From: Lithospermum erythrorhizon
Lineage: Eukaryota > Streptophyta > Magnoliopsida > Boraginales > Boraginaceae
Reading direction: 5' to 3'
Length of the DNA stretch: 64,000 nt
Assembly (NCBI GenBank): GCA_019722365.1
Contig: JADFUC010001736.1
Span: 248,001-312,000, forward strand
In this document: in pieces, positions 10,227 through 35,600 of the stretch
How positions within the stretch are numbered: position 1 is the first letter of the stretch
Layout of the letters: every line of letters begins with the position of its first letter
Notes under the pieces: generated by a model
Databases searched by the model: none
What the model was told of the DNA's origin: nothing
Seen by the model: the letters and a program-made list of their open reading frames with translations, nothing else
Translations under genes and position numbers: made by a program

Positions 10227-13200
10227 CTACTGCATAATTTTGTATCAGTTTAGAGTGAACATTTGTTATTGATTCTTAGAATTTTTCTAGGTGTACAGAA
10301 AGGAATAGGTGCATATAGGCATAGCCGGAGATATTCTAGATCCAGGAAAATATAGCAATAGAAACACCATTCTTTTATTATCCTTTACCAAAATTGTCGA
10401 AAAAAGTTTTTAGTATTTGGCTTTTGATTGAAAATATCTATAAAAATCTAGTGTGTATTTTTTGGGCGATGAATTCTTAATTGTGTATGTGGTCCAACTT
10501 CACGAGAACAAGGCAAACTGTTATGTCATGGACCAATCCTTATGGCGTCTCATTTATCTTACAATTTGAATTGATGATATTTTTTCTTTAGTTAGAAGTG
10601 AAACGTGTTATCATTATGTTGCACTTCATTAATAAGTATACGAGGTCGAGCGTGAAATTTTGTAAGCATTTTACTTAAGAAGATTATGATCATTGAATTT
10701 AAGTGATTTTATGATCTAGCTGTGTCACGATAAAATAAGAATAAAAGTGAAAATTTCTGAGTGTTTGAAAAAAAGACATAGGCGAGCAAATCGGCCCGGT
10801 TTGAATAAATTATACGTGCTCAATTATTGAATGAAGACTTTAAATGTAATTTAATGATCCGCCTCGATCCTTCTGACGGAGCCTTGTTCTGCACTGGTAG
10901 CCCATCAGATTGAGCTGGATCCATTATAGACCAAATATAAATGATTATCCATTGCCAAATGCCAATCAGCTTAAGATGCACAAATCTCCACCCTGAGTTG
11001 TTGACCATGTTCGATTTGAATATTTTTTTATTAACATGCATTAAGATAAAATATACTCCGTAATAAACATATCATTTACTTCTATTATCCTAAATTTTAA
11101 AAGTTAAATGAGGGTTTTTTTTAAAATTAGTGACGAATAGTACATAGTATTGCAAATTACGAATATAGATATTGAGTATGTTGAAAAAATCAATTGGAAA
11201 GTAATTTAAAGTTGAATGCAAAATTGACACGCCCGTAGGTTGTGCAGTTTATCGATATGCGATTGAATTAATAATTAAATTAGAATATTGTGAATGAATG
11301 ACACGATTAAATGTCATTATTATGATAGGGTCGGTTAAATATATTATTTGATTCTTCTAGACATTTTCTTGTATTTGAAGCGATTCTTAATAGCATTCGA
11401 TTGATAATGATGTCTTGTTTTTCGTTGTTATAACGTCTAAATCGTCGTGGAGTTGTTCTTGTCGAATTAGTAGGGCGTTATGTCGAGGTCTCTTTTAGTT
11501 GTTAAGTTTTACATAAAAGATATTAGCCGTTATCAATACAAGAAATAATAGGCCTATTTTGAGTCTTTCGTTGATTCTTATGATTTGATAATTTGTTTTG
11601 AGGTGATAGGCTTACGTCTTTATTTTAGTTAAACAGAATGGATTAGAGTGTTTAATCTTGGATTCTTATCCGTTTTTATCACCGGGAGCAGGGCAGCTCG
11701 CTAGTCCTAGCACCTGCAGGGAGGCCGAGATTCGAATATGTTTAAGGATAATGTGTGTCATGTGACTACGTACTAGATTTTTTGTTATTTGAAAATATTT
11801 TGAATAAATTATTTTAATCATAAAATTAATATTTTTATGTTTTACTACTCTTAGGTATTACAAATAAATAATATAAATTCTGGCAAAACAATGAAGTAAT
11901 TCTACAAATAAAATAGAATATGTTCGACGGGGATTGAACCCGTCTGTTGTGAAAGCGCAGTCAGAATGTAGTGGGAAGCTATTGAGGTTATCAACCAAGT
12001 TAAATGAGGGGTTTAACAAGTCTTCAAATGAATATTTATTCGAGGAAAAAATAATTGCCTTAGACTACTTACAATGGGCATGTTGAAAAAAACATTCAAT
12101 AGTTTAAACGTTGTGGGTAGGTGTTGAAAAAATTTGATTGGTGATTTGTATTAAATTGATGGAAAAAATTAAAAGCATGTTGGTCCTTGTAATGCACGTA
12201 TTTCTTCTTGATTAGGCGCGTCTGATATTTCTGCTGGCCATCTCGAAATGAAGCGTGATAGGTCAAATGCGATTGATTTGATTTATATTAGTTATTTGTA
12301 TTTTAAATTTCTTATCATTTTAATTATTTATGATAAATTATTTGATAATAAATTAATTTTGTTTAATTTTTTATATCAAAATTTATCATTTTTTCTCATA
12401 AATAGAGGTTAGTTCGTTTAATTTGGATATTAAAAAAATCAACCATTTTTCAATATAATTATTCTATTATTCTTTCTTAAACTTTTTTTTATATTTATTA
12501 TATTTTTAGTGAAATGGATACTAACGATTATTGTGATTATTTGTATTTAATTATAAAGGATAATTGGTATAATTATTTAATATAATTATTCTATTATCAC
12601 TACTTATTCTTGACTAATTATAAATGATAATTATTTATAATTATTTAATCATAAAAATAAAAAATATAAGTAAATAAGAATATTAGATAAAAGTGGTGGA
12701 GTATGGTGTTGAATTTATTCAACAAGCAATTTATAGAGTATAAGAAATTGAATAGTATTAAATTATTATGTGAAAATAAAAAATATAATGTGGAGTTTTG
12801 GGAATTGAAAAATAATATATTAAAAAAATTAACCATTGTATTCAAACCTAAAATCCCGAAACGTGGTAGTTAAAATATTAGCGGACTAAACAAATAGTGA
12901 AGTAGACCTTCCAACTTTGGGCAAATGCCCTCGACTCTTCTAAAGCAAGTCATTTTAATTAAAATTTGATTAAACATATACACATCTTAAAAGCAAATAA
13001 AGTCCTAATCAAATATTTTCAAAATAAATTAAATATAAACAATCAATTTCAATTACGTTTTTATGTAATCCATAAAAAATAGATTTTGAAATTAATAGAT
13101 GAGACGATACAATTCATAATATAAGGAAGTATCGAAAGATACACAGATAATAAATAAGATAATATTTCCCGAGATTCGAGTATTTGGCTGAAAATGAGAT

Positions 13201-14339
13201 TTACCCTACCTGGACTCTGGAGAGCTCAACAGGACAAGGTCAACTTTGTTGGCAATATATGAATAAGATATTCATGCAATGGCTGCTAGGAATTTAATAA
13301 TGATAATAATTAATCAAAGGTCGTGCATCATAATATTTTCTTGGTGAGTTGGAGACATATGCACCAACGTTAATAAGCATCAAATTGTTACATTAACGAA
13401 CTCCCGTGTTTCCGATTCTGGTATACTAAGGAACAGTTAATGACGAGATATCTTTCAATTGATTACATTCGCTCCTTATAATAATCGAACCCACACTACA
13501 TGAAGAGACGAGAGATAATCAAGAACGAATCTACCCTCATTTTCTACCAATATACGATAATGGGTACTCAAGTATTTGTGCTTATAGTCTGTTATTAAAA
13601 TCCATATATTTGATTACTAATTTCAAGAAAATAGTATAGTTGTCACTTATGATGGTTAAACTCGAATAATTTTGTATATGTCCTATAATATTTGGAGATA
13701 ATATATCATAACATTGTATTTTTACTAATAATGTTATGGTTTTGATTCAAATCAAACTTATGTATATCCATTAAGACATGGAAGTTTGTTGATTTTATTG
13801 AAAATCGAACTAATGATATTGCTGAGATGCAGGGAGTACTTTAAGAATGGGGAAGCTTCAAAATTGAAATAAATAAAACTAAATGAAAGTTGACTTGTTA
13901 CAAAGTCTTGAACTTGGACTCATTGAGAAATTGTGTAAATGAAGATATCTTCGTTTGTTAATGGAAGATTTTCGTCCACATTTCGTTATTCAGTTAAGAA
14001 AATTAATCATTTAGATATGCAAAGAAAATTAAAATGTAGGGCCTAATGATTGAGATACTATATTGGAACATTAGCAAATAAACGTAGCAGTAGGGGAATG
14101 TTACCATCAGGCTCAAGTTAGAATTGACTTAAACGTAGCAGTAGGGTAATATTACTAGTGGCATAATATCTGGAAGGAGTGGTATAATATTATTTAGTGC
14201 TGGGCTAAATGAATGTACAATATTTTATGTCTATCCCAGTTGTTATTGTTGGGTTGTTGCATTAAACAGATTTGTATTGTCTAAGTTTCTTTATTTGAAG
14301 TGTGCCATCTTTTTAGTGACAAACATGATTTTTAATAAC
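10227..14339. other. Intergenic region between U-box gene and first CRK gene
   Basis: No gene can be supported. The reading frames are short and AT-driven. A tRNA-like T-arm (11927-11943, minus strand) stands alone without the rest of a tRNA. The last 300 bases must hold the promoter of the first CRK gene; a short direct repeat there is listed separately. Confidence 0.55.
14075..14153 (+). repeat. Direct repeat upstream of first CRK gene
   Basis: AAACGTAGCAGTAGGG followed by (G)AAT(G/A)TTA occurs twice about 50 bases apart, near 14080 and 14131, within 260 bases of the CRK start codon. It could be duplicated promoter DNA. I do not recognise the motif as a known element. Confidence 0.5.
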
Positions 14340-23794
<9,455 letters not shown>

Positions 23795-25079
23795 CTTCAC
23801 GCTTCAAGCTGTACTCGTGAGGCCAAATAAGGCAAGGTCACGATCCTTTGATAATTACATGGTGTATCAGTAGAAAAAAGCATGTATTTCCAATAAAACC
23901 TGTATTCTATGTGTATGTTGCAGCAGCATGCAACAGTGGTTCCCTGAATCCTGTTAGTTCTTTCTTATAGTGTCTTGAGATATGTTTTTGAGTTGTGTAT
24001 CTAAGTTATCTTAATATTAAGCTATACCATTCACTCTCCATGATCATTAGCATCTCAAAGCTACAAAAAGGATCACAGATAAGCTAGCTATGGCCACTTG
24101 CGAAAATGAATGATAAGGCTGCACTCAACCAATTGAACCTTAGCATTGCGAGTCTAAAAATTGATTTCTGTCGTTCTTGTTTTAGGACTGTTCTCTTCTT
24201 GTATTGGCCATGGAATTGGTAAAGCCTATTGTATAGCAGTTAAGTTTAAGCTAGATTTATAAATATTCAACTTCTCTGGTGCCATTAATGGTGATTAAGA
24301 AATCAGGAGGCAATTGTCACTCTCTGTGATATATCTCATGAGTTTTACCAGGTCCACTTAAATTGTAGAACAAAATGGTCTATTTTAAATTATTACAAAA
24401 TGTTTATGCCCCATATCTGTAGATTTTAATGAGTCTACATCATAGTATTTGAAGGCATGCGTGCCCCAATATAAGAACATGTGCATGGAGGTTATTCACA
24501 GCTTTACTCTTGGAAAATGTATATTTATCTTGGAGGTGACTCTTCCATTGACCTGTCTCCATATTGCGATGACTCCCTCAAATTTGAAAAAATCACATTA
24601 TATCATACGATTATATTGATCTTTTGTAAAAAATAATACCTCAATAATATAAATAACGTGACAAATATTCATTTGAAATTGGTTCGATATTTTTAGCGCT
24701 CCTATATTGGTTCAAGATCTGCTACTAAGCAATCGTATACTTCTGTTTGAAGATGTTTTTTTTTTTATTCTATCCAGGTCAGTTGGTGAAATCCAAGTAT
24801 ATGCAAATGGCATGCTAAAGCAGATGGCCTTGGGTGAAGGTCATACTTGTACTCAGTCTCATATTTTTGTTTTGGTGGTGACATTTATTCAATTCCAAAT
24901 AAGTATGCACAAAAGCCGCTAGTTTAAGAAAAATCTTAGAAAACGTCCAAAAATGGCATTGTCTAGCACTGGCACCAAAACTGAACACGGCAAAGATTTG
25001 AAGGGTTATAATCATATTCATTTAGAAAATTTATTTTTTATTTCCTGAAGTTATCCTTGATATATCTCCAGGATAGCTG
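23795..25079. other. Intergenic spacer between the two CRK genes
   Basis: About 1.28 kb. It must contain the 3' untranslated region and poly(A) signals of CRK gene 1 (AATAAA-type strings near 23893) and the promoter of CRK gene 2. I see no gene and no strong regulatory motif. Confidence 0.6.
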
Positions 25080-28115
<3,036 letters not shown>

Positions 28116-28509
28116 CTTCACTTTTCTGTCAAGGGTAACATACAACTATTATCTTCTTACTCTGGCCAAATAAATAGGTGGAGTTTGATAAATGTGAATG
28201 AAATACTACTCTCCTTGAGAAATTAATGATATTATGGCAAAACACTACTTTTACTTATTTGTAATTCAAATTAATTGATATTTAAGTTTTTCAAGGCGAA
28301 TATTAACCATGATAACGAACAAACATCATCTTCTCCTGAAACAATAACGAATTTCTCAAAGAAATCTCTTAAAGTTGTGAAACAAAGTGTTCTTTCCGCT
28401 TGATGATTTATACTAGATAATTTTTATATAATTCAACTGAATTTTTACTAATTCGAATGAATTCCCATGAGTTGATGTCAGAACTGGGATGATAATCAAT
28501 ACCATCAGA

Positions 28510-28747
28510 TTTTAACTAATTGTCTTTCTAATTCGTTTCTTGTAGATTAATAAAAATAAAAAGTAATCAAAAAAGTATATTGAAAATGTAAAATGTCAAT
28601 TAATTTGACTATATAATTGGTTGATTGATAATTTCGCTAATAAAAGTAGTGAAATGCGTTGAAAATGTAAAAAATAATTTTATATGTTAGAAGGGCGAAG
28701 TATTTTGAAACGAAACAAATTTGAAAAATAACTGAAGGAAGGGAGAG
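28510..28747 (+). mobile_element. Stowaway-like MITE downstream of CRK gene 2
   Basis: The right end reads GGAAGGGAGAG followed by TA (28748-28749), resembling a Stowaway terminus and its TA target site. The interior matches the reverse complement of 38893-39132: CATTGAAAATGT, TTGGTTGATTGATAATTT and TATTTTGAAACGAAACAAATT. The left boundary is approximate. Confidence 0.5.
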
Positions 28748-28966
28748 TATGTTTCTTATGTCGAAACCAATAGCATCAACCTTTCATGGCAAAATACGAT
28801 CCTTGATTAAATTCTTTCATAAAAGCTTTGAGTGATGGCGCTTGCGGCAACATCAAACACACTGAGATTACTCTACAAAGCATAAATATGCAGTCTACAT
28901 AGTAACAAGGGAGGTTTCCTTCGAAACCTAAACACGCGCCTCTCTAAATAAGTCTATCGATTATTC

Positions 28967-28969
<3 letters not shown>

Positions 28970-29010
<41 letters not shown>
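28970..29010. repeat. (AT)n microsatellite
   Basis: A run of about 20 AT dinucleotides in intergenic DNA. Confidence 0.95.
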
Positions 29011-29013
<3 letters not shown>

Positions 29014-30012
29014 CATAGTGAATGTCAATACATCAACAAAGAGATACTAATCTTATATTAGAGTATTATATTGGTCACATTAAATCATGTATGACTCCTC
29101 TACAATGTCCTAAAAACATTATACTCCGAATTATGTTTAGTTGATTAAGTTATCTTTGATAGTTATCTCGCCTAGATGACACTTTGATTCTTTATTGTGA
29201 ATCTTTGTAATTGACTAATAAGTTCGATTGGTTACGATATATCAACATTGAAGCTCCACATTTGACATTGAATTAGCTAGTAGCTTTCTTTAGGTGTCAA
29301 TAAGAGTCAAATTTGACTAAGGGCCTCTTTTGTTAAACACATTAAGAACTTAAAATTAATTAATTCTTCACTTTTTTTATTAAGTTGGTTTGATAACTAA
29401 ATATTTTAAGTATTGAATAAATTAAGATCTTATCAAAATTCTTAACAAATTTTTTAAGGTTAAAAATCTTAGCAATTCTAACCTCTTAACCAAATGAAGT
29501 GGCAAATTGCTCTTTTCTGATATTCTCCTTCCTAAAATTATTTCACAAATCAACTATTCCCTAAATTATCACACGTTTTTTTACCTCTTTTTTATAACAC
29601 TAGTAAAGGCGTGCGATCTGTAACGTCGTCCGTTTTTAAATATTTGACATTTTTATGTTTAATTTGAAATCATTCTAAGCTGTGTAAAAACTTACACTCT
29701 TTTAGTTTTTCTAATTAATATTTTATTTTTGAAGAGGATACTTTGGTCACAAATAATACTTTAAATATAATATAAAAAATTACAATAAAATATGATGTCA
29801 TGGAGAGATATTATCTGAAATTGTGATGTCGTAGAATCTGAATATTCTTTAACGATTTAAATTGTCATCTCGCTCTAAATGTATTGTGAATTGATCATCA
29901 ATTTAGTATTATCATCCAATTATTAGCTTTTATGTGGTTAAATCTGTATGATTTAAAAAGTATAATTTAAATTTTATAGTTCAATATAAAATTCCAATTT
30001 GCATGGAATTAA

Positions 30013-30150
30013 ATAACAATAATAATAATAATAATTCTACTAAAATCATGGATTTATTTAACTAACTATTATAATAATTATAATAATAGTTCTACATAAT
30101 AAATAATAAATAATAATAATAGTAGTAAATAATAATAATAATAATTCATA
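30013..30150. repeat. (AAT/TAA)n microsatellite patches
   Basis: Several runs of AATAAT/TAATAA trinucleotides, interrupted by non-repeat sequence. Confidence 0.85.
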
Positions 30151-30505
30151 AATATTTTATTATTTAAGTAACCTAAATTATTAAAAATTTAAGAAAATGA
30201 CATATGATGAGAAAATCATGTGATGAAAGAGTATATGAGGCATATTTTGTGAATTGAATCATAGAAAGTTATACATACGAATTGAGCAAAATAATTGTGT
30301 TATTCAATGTATGCATTTGAATTATTAAGCATGCAACGGAGATAAATAAACGAGATTAATTAAAAGTGGGATGTCGACAATTATAGTATATATATGCCAA
30401 ATGTATATGATGTATCATCACCGAAGCACTACGTATGTCTTGATGATTATCTTTCAATTTGATGTCTTTACTTATATGCAGTATAAAGTATGATGAATAG
30501 CAATA

Positions 30506-30735
30506 CTACCTCCGTTTTCTTTTTGTTGGCGTTTTACCGTATATCGAGGTAAAATTTTGGCCAGTAATTCTTAATTCTTTATTATTTTAATAAATAAAAA
30601 GTTATTTCATTAGATTCGTCTTTGAAAATAGTTTAAATATTAATTTCTTATAGTTTTTGAACATAGTTTAGAATAATTGATAGTAAATTCTTTCGATATA
30701 CGAAAACTTCCAAATAAAAAAAAATGGAGAGGTAG
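30506..30735. mobile_element. Stowaway MITE, 230 bp
   Basis: The left end is CTACCTCCGTTTTCTTTTTG, and the reverse complement of the right end is CTACCTCTCCATTTTTTTTT. TA sits directly outside both ends (30504-30505 and 30736-30737), the expected Tc1/mariner target duplication. The size and the CTACCTCCG terminus match Stowaway miniature elements. It is non-coding. Confidence 0.75.
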
Positions 30736-31772
30736 TAGTTAATTACATTAGAACTCACAAATTTTAGAATTTTAGATAGAAGAATAAATTTAGTAATTAA
30801 TAGTGTGAAAGGAGCTTCTTCTTATTCACACTTTTATATATTACTAATATATTTCTCAACATCCATTGTTAAGGAGCAAATGAGTTCAGGTTCTATGTTT
30901 TTTTATTTTAAACTTGTACAAATTGCTTTTATATAGAATTCAAATTATATTGTAAATAATGATTAGAAACATAATTTGAGAGAATTAGGAATAGATTTGA
31001 TTTGTGGTTTTTGGGTATGTGCTTTGTTCATTCAAAAATATTTTAAACGAATTAGAAGTTTACTTTGTGCACTTGTTTGTTCTTGTTGTTGCTAAGTTTT
31101 GTGTTTGTTCTCTTCCGAATATGTGACTGTGTACTGCTTGTCCATTTCTATTTTAGTTGAACGATGAGTGTATTTGTTCTCATTACGTTTGCTTATGTCT
31201 TCTTTTTCCATTTACTTAAGCAATTATCCAATTTTCATTATATATTCTTGTTCAATTTTGTTGAATTTTATATGTAACTTTGTGTATTTTAGATAATATT
31301 TATTATAATTATACTATTTATAACTAATAATATTTGTATTGTAGTATTATTTAATCATATTTATTATAATTATACTATTTATAATTTAATTAATGATATT
31401 TATATTATAGTATTATTTGTTTAATATATGACCCATATGTATAAATGAGTTATGATAAGGGCAATCAAGACAATTCAATTTAAGACTTTTTCTGTAAATT
31501 GTTATCAAACAACTAAATATATATATTCAGTATTCAGATTTAGTCATAATTCAGTTTCAGACATTCAATATTCAATCACTTATAGTCAGACTTCAGATTT
31601 CAGTTTTCAGTTTTAACAAATAGGGACTAAGTTTGTCATTCATACAATTACCAAAGATCAGATTGGACGAATAACCATCTAACTGGGAAAGAGATGAAAT
31701 TCTATGATTTTTTTTGGAGCTTTCACTTAGTATATTTTCGTATTAATAATATATGCTATTGTTTTTTTTTCT

Positions 31773-31915
31773 TCATATTTATGATATATTTTCTTGTTTA
31801 ACCTTCCTTTTTGAAAGAAAAAAAGGAAGCTTCCTATTTATGATATATTTTCTTTTTTTTTTCATATTTATGATATATTTTCGTGTTTAAGCTTCCTTTT
31901 TGAAAGAAAAAAAAA
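31773..31915. repeat. Tandem repeat with period of about 89 bp
   Basis: TCATATTTATGATATATTTT, continuing to CCTTTTTGAAAGAAAAAAA, occurs at 31773 and again at 31862, with a partial third copy at about 31833. Each CCTTCCTTTTTG...AAAAAGGAAG segment can also fold on itself. It lies beside the right end of the large hAT-like element. Confidence 0.6.
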
Positions 31916-32172
31916 GTCAAAAATACTATTATTAATGATATATGCTAACGTTTTTCATTTATTATTTAAAGGTAATCATTATTATATTTTAATTAAGATT
32001 AGAAATAAATCTTATAGAGACCCAGTGTAATATAATTTTTATTCATGATAACTTTTTTGAAACATGACTTTTAATTTAAAGAATCACTTATACAGAAAGG
32101 GAGTAATGCTCCTCGATCACATTCTTGTCGTGTAACAAAAATTTTTCTTTCAATTTTACTTGATCATATAGT

Positions 32173-32644
32173 AATTCAATAGGGGTGCGACCGGACCGGT
32201 TTTCCGGCGAAAAAAAACCGTGACCCGTTTTCGGTTTTTTAAGGAAAGAGCGTAAAACGGTCCAGTTAACGAAACAGCTCGGACGGTTAGTTTAGTTACA
32301 CACTAATTTAGTTAAGGTTGGTTAGTTAGACTAATTTAGTATATTATCTAATATTTAATATGAAAAAAATATTATCTAAAATTATTTTATCTCATATTTA
32401 GCGGTTGAAGAAAGTAAAGAGTAATAGTTAAGGTTTAGTTTAGTTAGACTAATTTAGTATATTATCTAATATTTTTTTTTAAATTATGTATAAATACCGG
32501 ACCGGACCGGTTTTTATCCGGCTCTTTCGAGCCAAAAAGCTGAATCGGTCGAATTTCATTTACATTTTGAAAAACGGATCGGTCCGGTGGTTTTATATCG
32601 AAAACCGGCGGACGGACCGGTTCGGATGAAAAACCAAATTCAAT
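32173..32644. mobile_element. Non-autonomous hAT element with 8-bp target duplication
   Basis: The body at 32181-32636 (456 bp) is bounded by exact 8-bp direct repeats AATTCAAT (32173-32180 and 32637-32644). The left terminus AGGGGTGCGACCGGACCGG resembles the hAT-type (C/T)AGGGGTG end. The right terminus, reverse complemented, shares the CCGAACCGGTCC block but has a worn tip. The subterminal zones are dense in ACCGG/CCGGT motifs, as in plant hAT elements. The centre holds a diverged tandem duplication: GTTAGACTAATTTAGTATAT recurs about 117 bases apart, near 32324 and 32441. No transposase is present. Confidence 0.75.
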
Positions 32645-35600
32645 GAACGCATTATTGATACAAATTTATCGTGATCTTTGCACTTTATCCGCCAATAAAA
32701 TTTTGGTTCTGATTAATTAAAGTATTTTTGATAAAGTATTTTTAGGATATATTAGTAATATTAATTCTTGGCAAAAAATACTTTTTAATTTCATAATTAA
32801 ATAAATTGGGATGGAGGAAGTAGTAAATAACTAAATAACCTCTCGTACAATTACAATTACTGCATAGTCAATAAAAAGAGTACCCATACATTAAAAAATG
32901 GTACTCCGTATGTAATAATGCAAGTATGGGGGTGAAATGACAATTACCATGGGGACTATTGCATTCAACAACACAAAGGGTGCGCCTTAAAAGCGGGGGC
33001 AGACAAAGAGGTCAGCGACTTTTGTGAAGGACAGTGTCAGTCTCTTCTCTTCAAATGGAAGACCCTCATCTTTCTCATACCAAACAAAAGTATGTGAAAC
33101 CTCATACATCCATTATTATACTCTCTTTCTCTATTATCTACAATCTATAAATTAATGCATTTAGAGTAGGACATGTAAATTCATGTACATGGGTAGTTTT
33201 ATGCATTAGACTAGTATGCAATTGAATTTATAATTTTATCTATCTTTGTCATCCTGTCTATTTCTTCACCACCTAGGGCAGTGAATTGTCAATAAATACA
33301 ACTGAAAACAAACCACAATTCTATTCTCTCATCATAGTGCCATCATAGCCTTATGATAGCAGACTAATCAGAACCCCACCCCCACATTGTCAACATTAAA
33401 GGAAAGGCAGTAAAAAGCTATAGAAATATTTTCATTCCATGATGGTTATATATGCGGTACATTATAATTCATTGAAAAATGAAGGAGATTATCATTGATT
33501 TGGTCTCAAATAGATAGGGAATTAAGTTTCAGTTAAATTTTGATTAATTATAATATTTCACATTAGTTTATGATAATAGTACAAATGTTTGTTGCAGTAT
33601 GATCTCCGACTAACGAAAATGTTAAATTTGGATAGAAAAACTTAAGTGGAGGCACTTTTCGGGACTATACTACAACATTTGAACTAATTTATGATTCTAA
33701 TCTGCAATAATGTAACTAACATTTATATCAAAAATTACCTTTTATAGTATGTATTTCACCATTCGAATCTAATATTTCCTTTAGTCGAGAATTATGATGC
33801 AACACTTGTGTGAAACTTTCATAATTAATCTGCAATAGTGTAACCGTCTGAGGTTAGACTGCAACTTAGATTAGGGATTATGATGCAGAATTTTTTTTTT
33901 GGACTCAAGTATTCTTATTCAAATTATATTTGTATGTGACAAACTGTATAATATTTTTTCAATGAAGCAATACTTATTAAAAAAATACATTTTCTAGAAT
34001 ATTTATTTTCTTTTCTATCATATTTATTTTCGATATTCTTTGAGTTGGAAAGTTTTACAGTTACAGTAATTGTTTATTCACGCTATTTCTAGAACCAAAC
34101 AGGGCATTAGAAATGATTTCTTGTTTTTTACCTCTACCTTTCTCTCTCATTCAATCATAAAGCAATCGATTACAAAATGATTTACTACTATCTATCCTCT
34201 CATGTATGTCCATCTTCTCTGTTCTGCCAAAAAAGTCGTGTAACGTTCTGCTCCTTAACATTTATTACTCACTTTTCGAGGAATGGGCCATTTACTCCTA
34301 CACACCCTCTCTCTCATGTCAACTTCTTTCATACAGTACACTTTTGTTCAAAGGGTCAACGTATGGAATCCCAGCTATCTCATGGGTGGATATATGACAA
34401 TTGGATTGTAGAGTGATGATACTTTGTTAATGTTATAATTTGTGTTTTTAAATTAGTTTATATATAAAAAATAGTATGTGTTATAATATTAACGGATTTT
34501 AATAGAGAGTGTTAAATAAAATATAAAAGATGATTCATACTCTAGGCTATTAGTTTGAAGTTTAAGAAATTTGTTGATTCATTAAGCACTTAAGCAATTA
34601 ATTCAGTACTTAATTTATTAAGCTTGTTTATTAATGAATTATTTTAAGTATATCGATGCTATATCAAAATCATAACAAAAATTAGTTAAAATTCCTAAGC
34701 TTATTTTCTTGTCAAAATAATCACCATGATTTTCATATTCTACGATTAGTAAAATAAAACAACATTTTCTCCTTTTTCACCTTACACATTCTTAACGCCA
34801 ATTTATCCTGACAATAATTGTTATCATTTTTTATTCAATTTATAATATTCGGATGTATTTATTTTCAATTATTAATTGACATTTTATTTAATGTATTGTA
34901 TTGTTAATATGAAGGAGTGTTTTATCCCTTCTTCTCATTGAGCATTACTTTTTGGAGTTCTTAAAATCGATTCCAGATTCATGGTGATACCATCTTATCC
35001 ATTTCAACACAAAGAAATATAAGTAATAAGCTTGTGTGAATTTTATTATTAATTTTGGACAATGCAGATTATTTCTTTGAACAGTTTGTGTGCCCATGTG
35101 AGAATTCACGAGACAATAATGGAGACTTCTAGCGATCAACATCAGTTTAATACAAGACGTGCAGATCAAATATATATGATTAATCTACGGGATCAAATCT
35201 CTAACCAGTTTGTACTTAGAAGTTAATTACAGATGGCAAACTAAGAATCGTGTTCGTTTTTTAAGCGGGATGTCTACAGATTATAGAGTTAAAATGAAGA
35301 CAATTGGTTATTATCTTATTAATTGAAGAATTTGTGACTATTAACCAAATTTTCAATATGTATGTGATCAATTTATTGAATTTTATATGTTTTTTATAAA
35401 TTTTAAATATTTATTTAATGATATTTAAAATTTATTTATATTACAATATTTATTTAATCAAATTATTTTATTTATACTATTGTTATAATCTAATTAATAG
35501 TTATTATTTTAATTATTTATTTAATATGATTCATATATAAGTAAATGAACTAAAATTATGAATAAAGTTAATAAAATAACTTCGATTTAAGTGCTTTTAG

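Larger units (their letters stand above)
29322..31607. mobile_element. Large non-autonomous hAT-like element (tentative)
   Basis: The left end reads GGCCTCTTTTGTTAAAC and the reverse complement of the right end reads CCTATTTGTTAAAACTG. GACTAAG occurs immediately outside both ends. The right subterminal region is rich in TTCAG/CAGTTT motifs (31530-31605). No transposase is detectable, and a Stowaway element (30506-30735) is inserted inside. The interior right part (about 31260-31450) resembles 35370-35560, indicating a second copy. The class is inferred from the ends; a Mutator-like origin is possible. Confidence 0.42.

Noticed and set aside
10820..11041. Minus-strand 73-codon frame in slightly GC-richer DNA
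   Set aside because: No recognisable domain, splice context or homologue. The composition alone is not enough to call a gene fragment.
11690..11745. Possible SINE-like segment (CTCGCTAG... GGCCGAGATTCGAAT)
   Set aside because: A box B-like string is present, but there is no box A at the right distance, no A tail and no target duplication.
11927..11943. tRNA-like T-arm on the minus strand (ACGGG-TTCAATC-CCCGT)
   Set aside because: The 5-bp stem and 7-base loop are perfect, but there is no matching acceptor 5' strand, D-arm or anticodon arm upstream, so a tRNA gene cannot be called. It may be a tRNA or SINE fragment.
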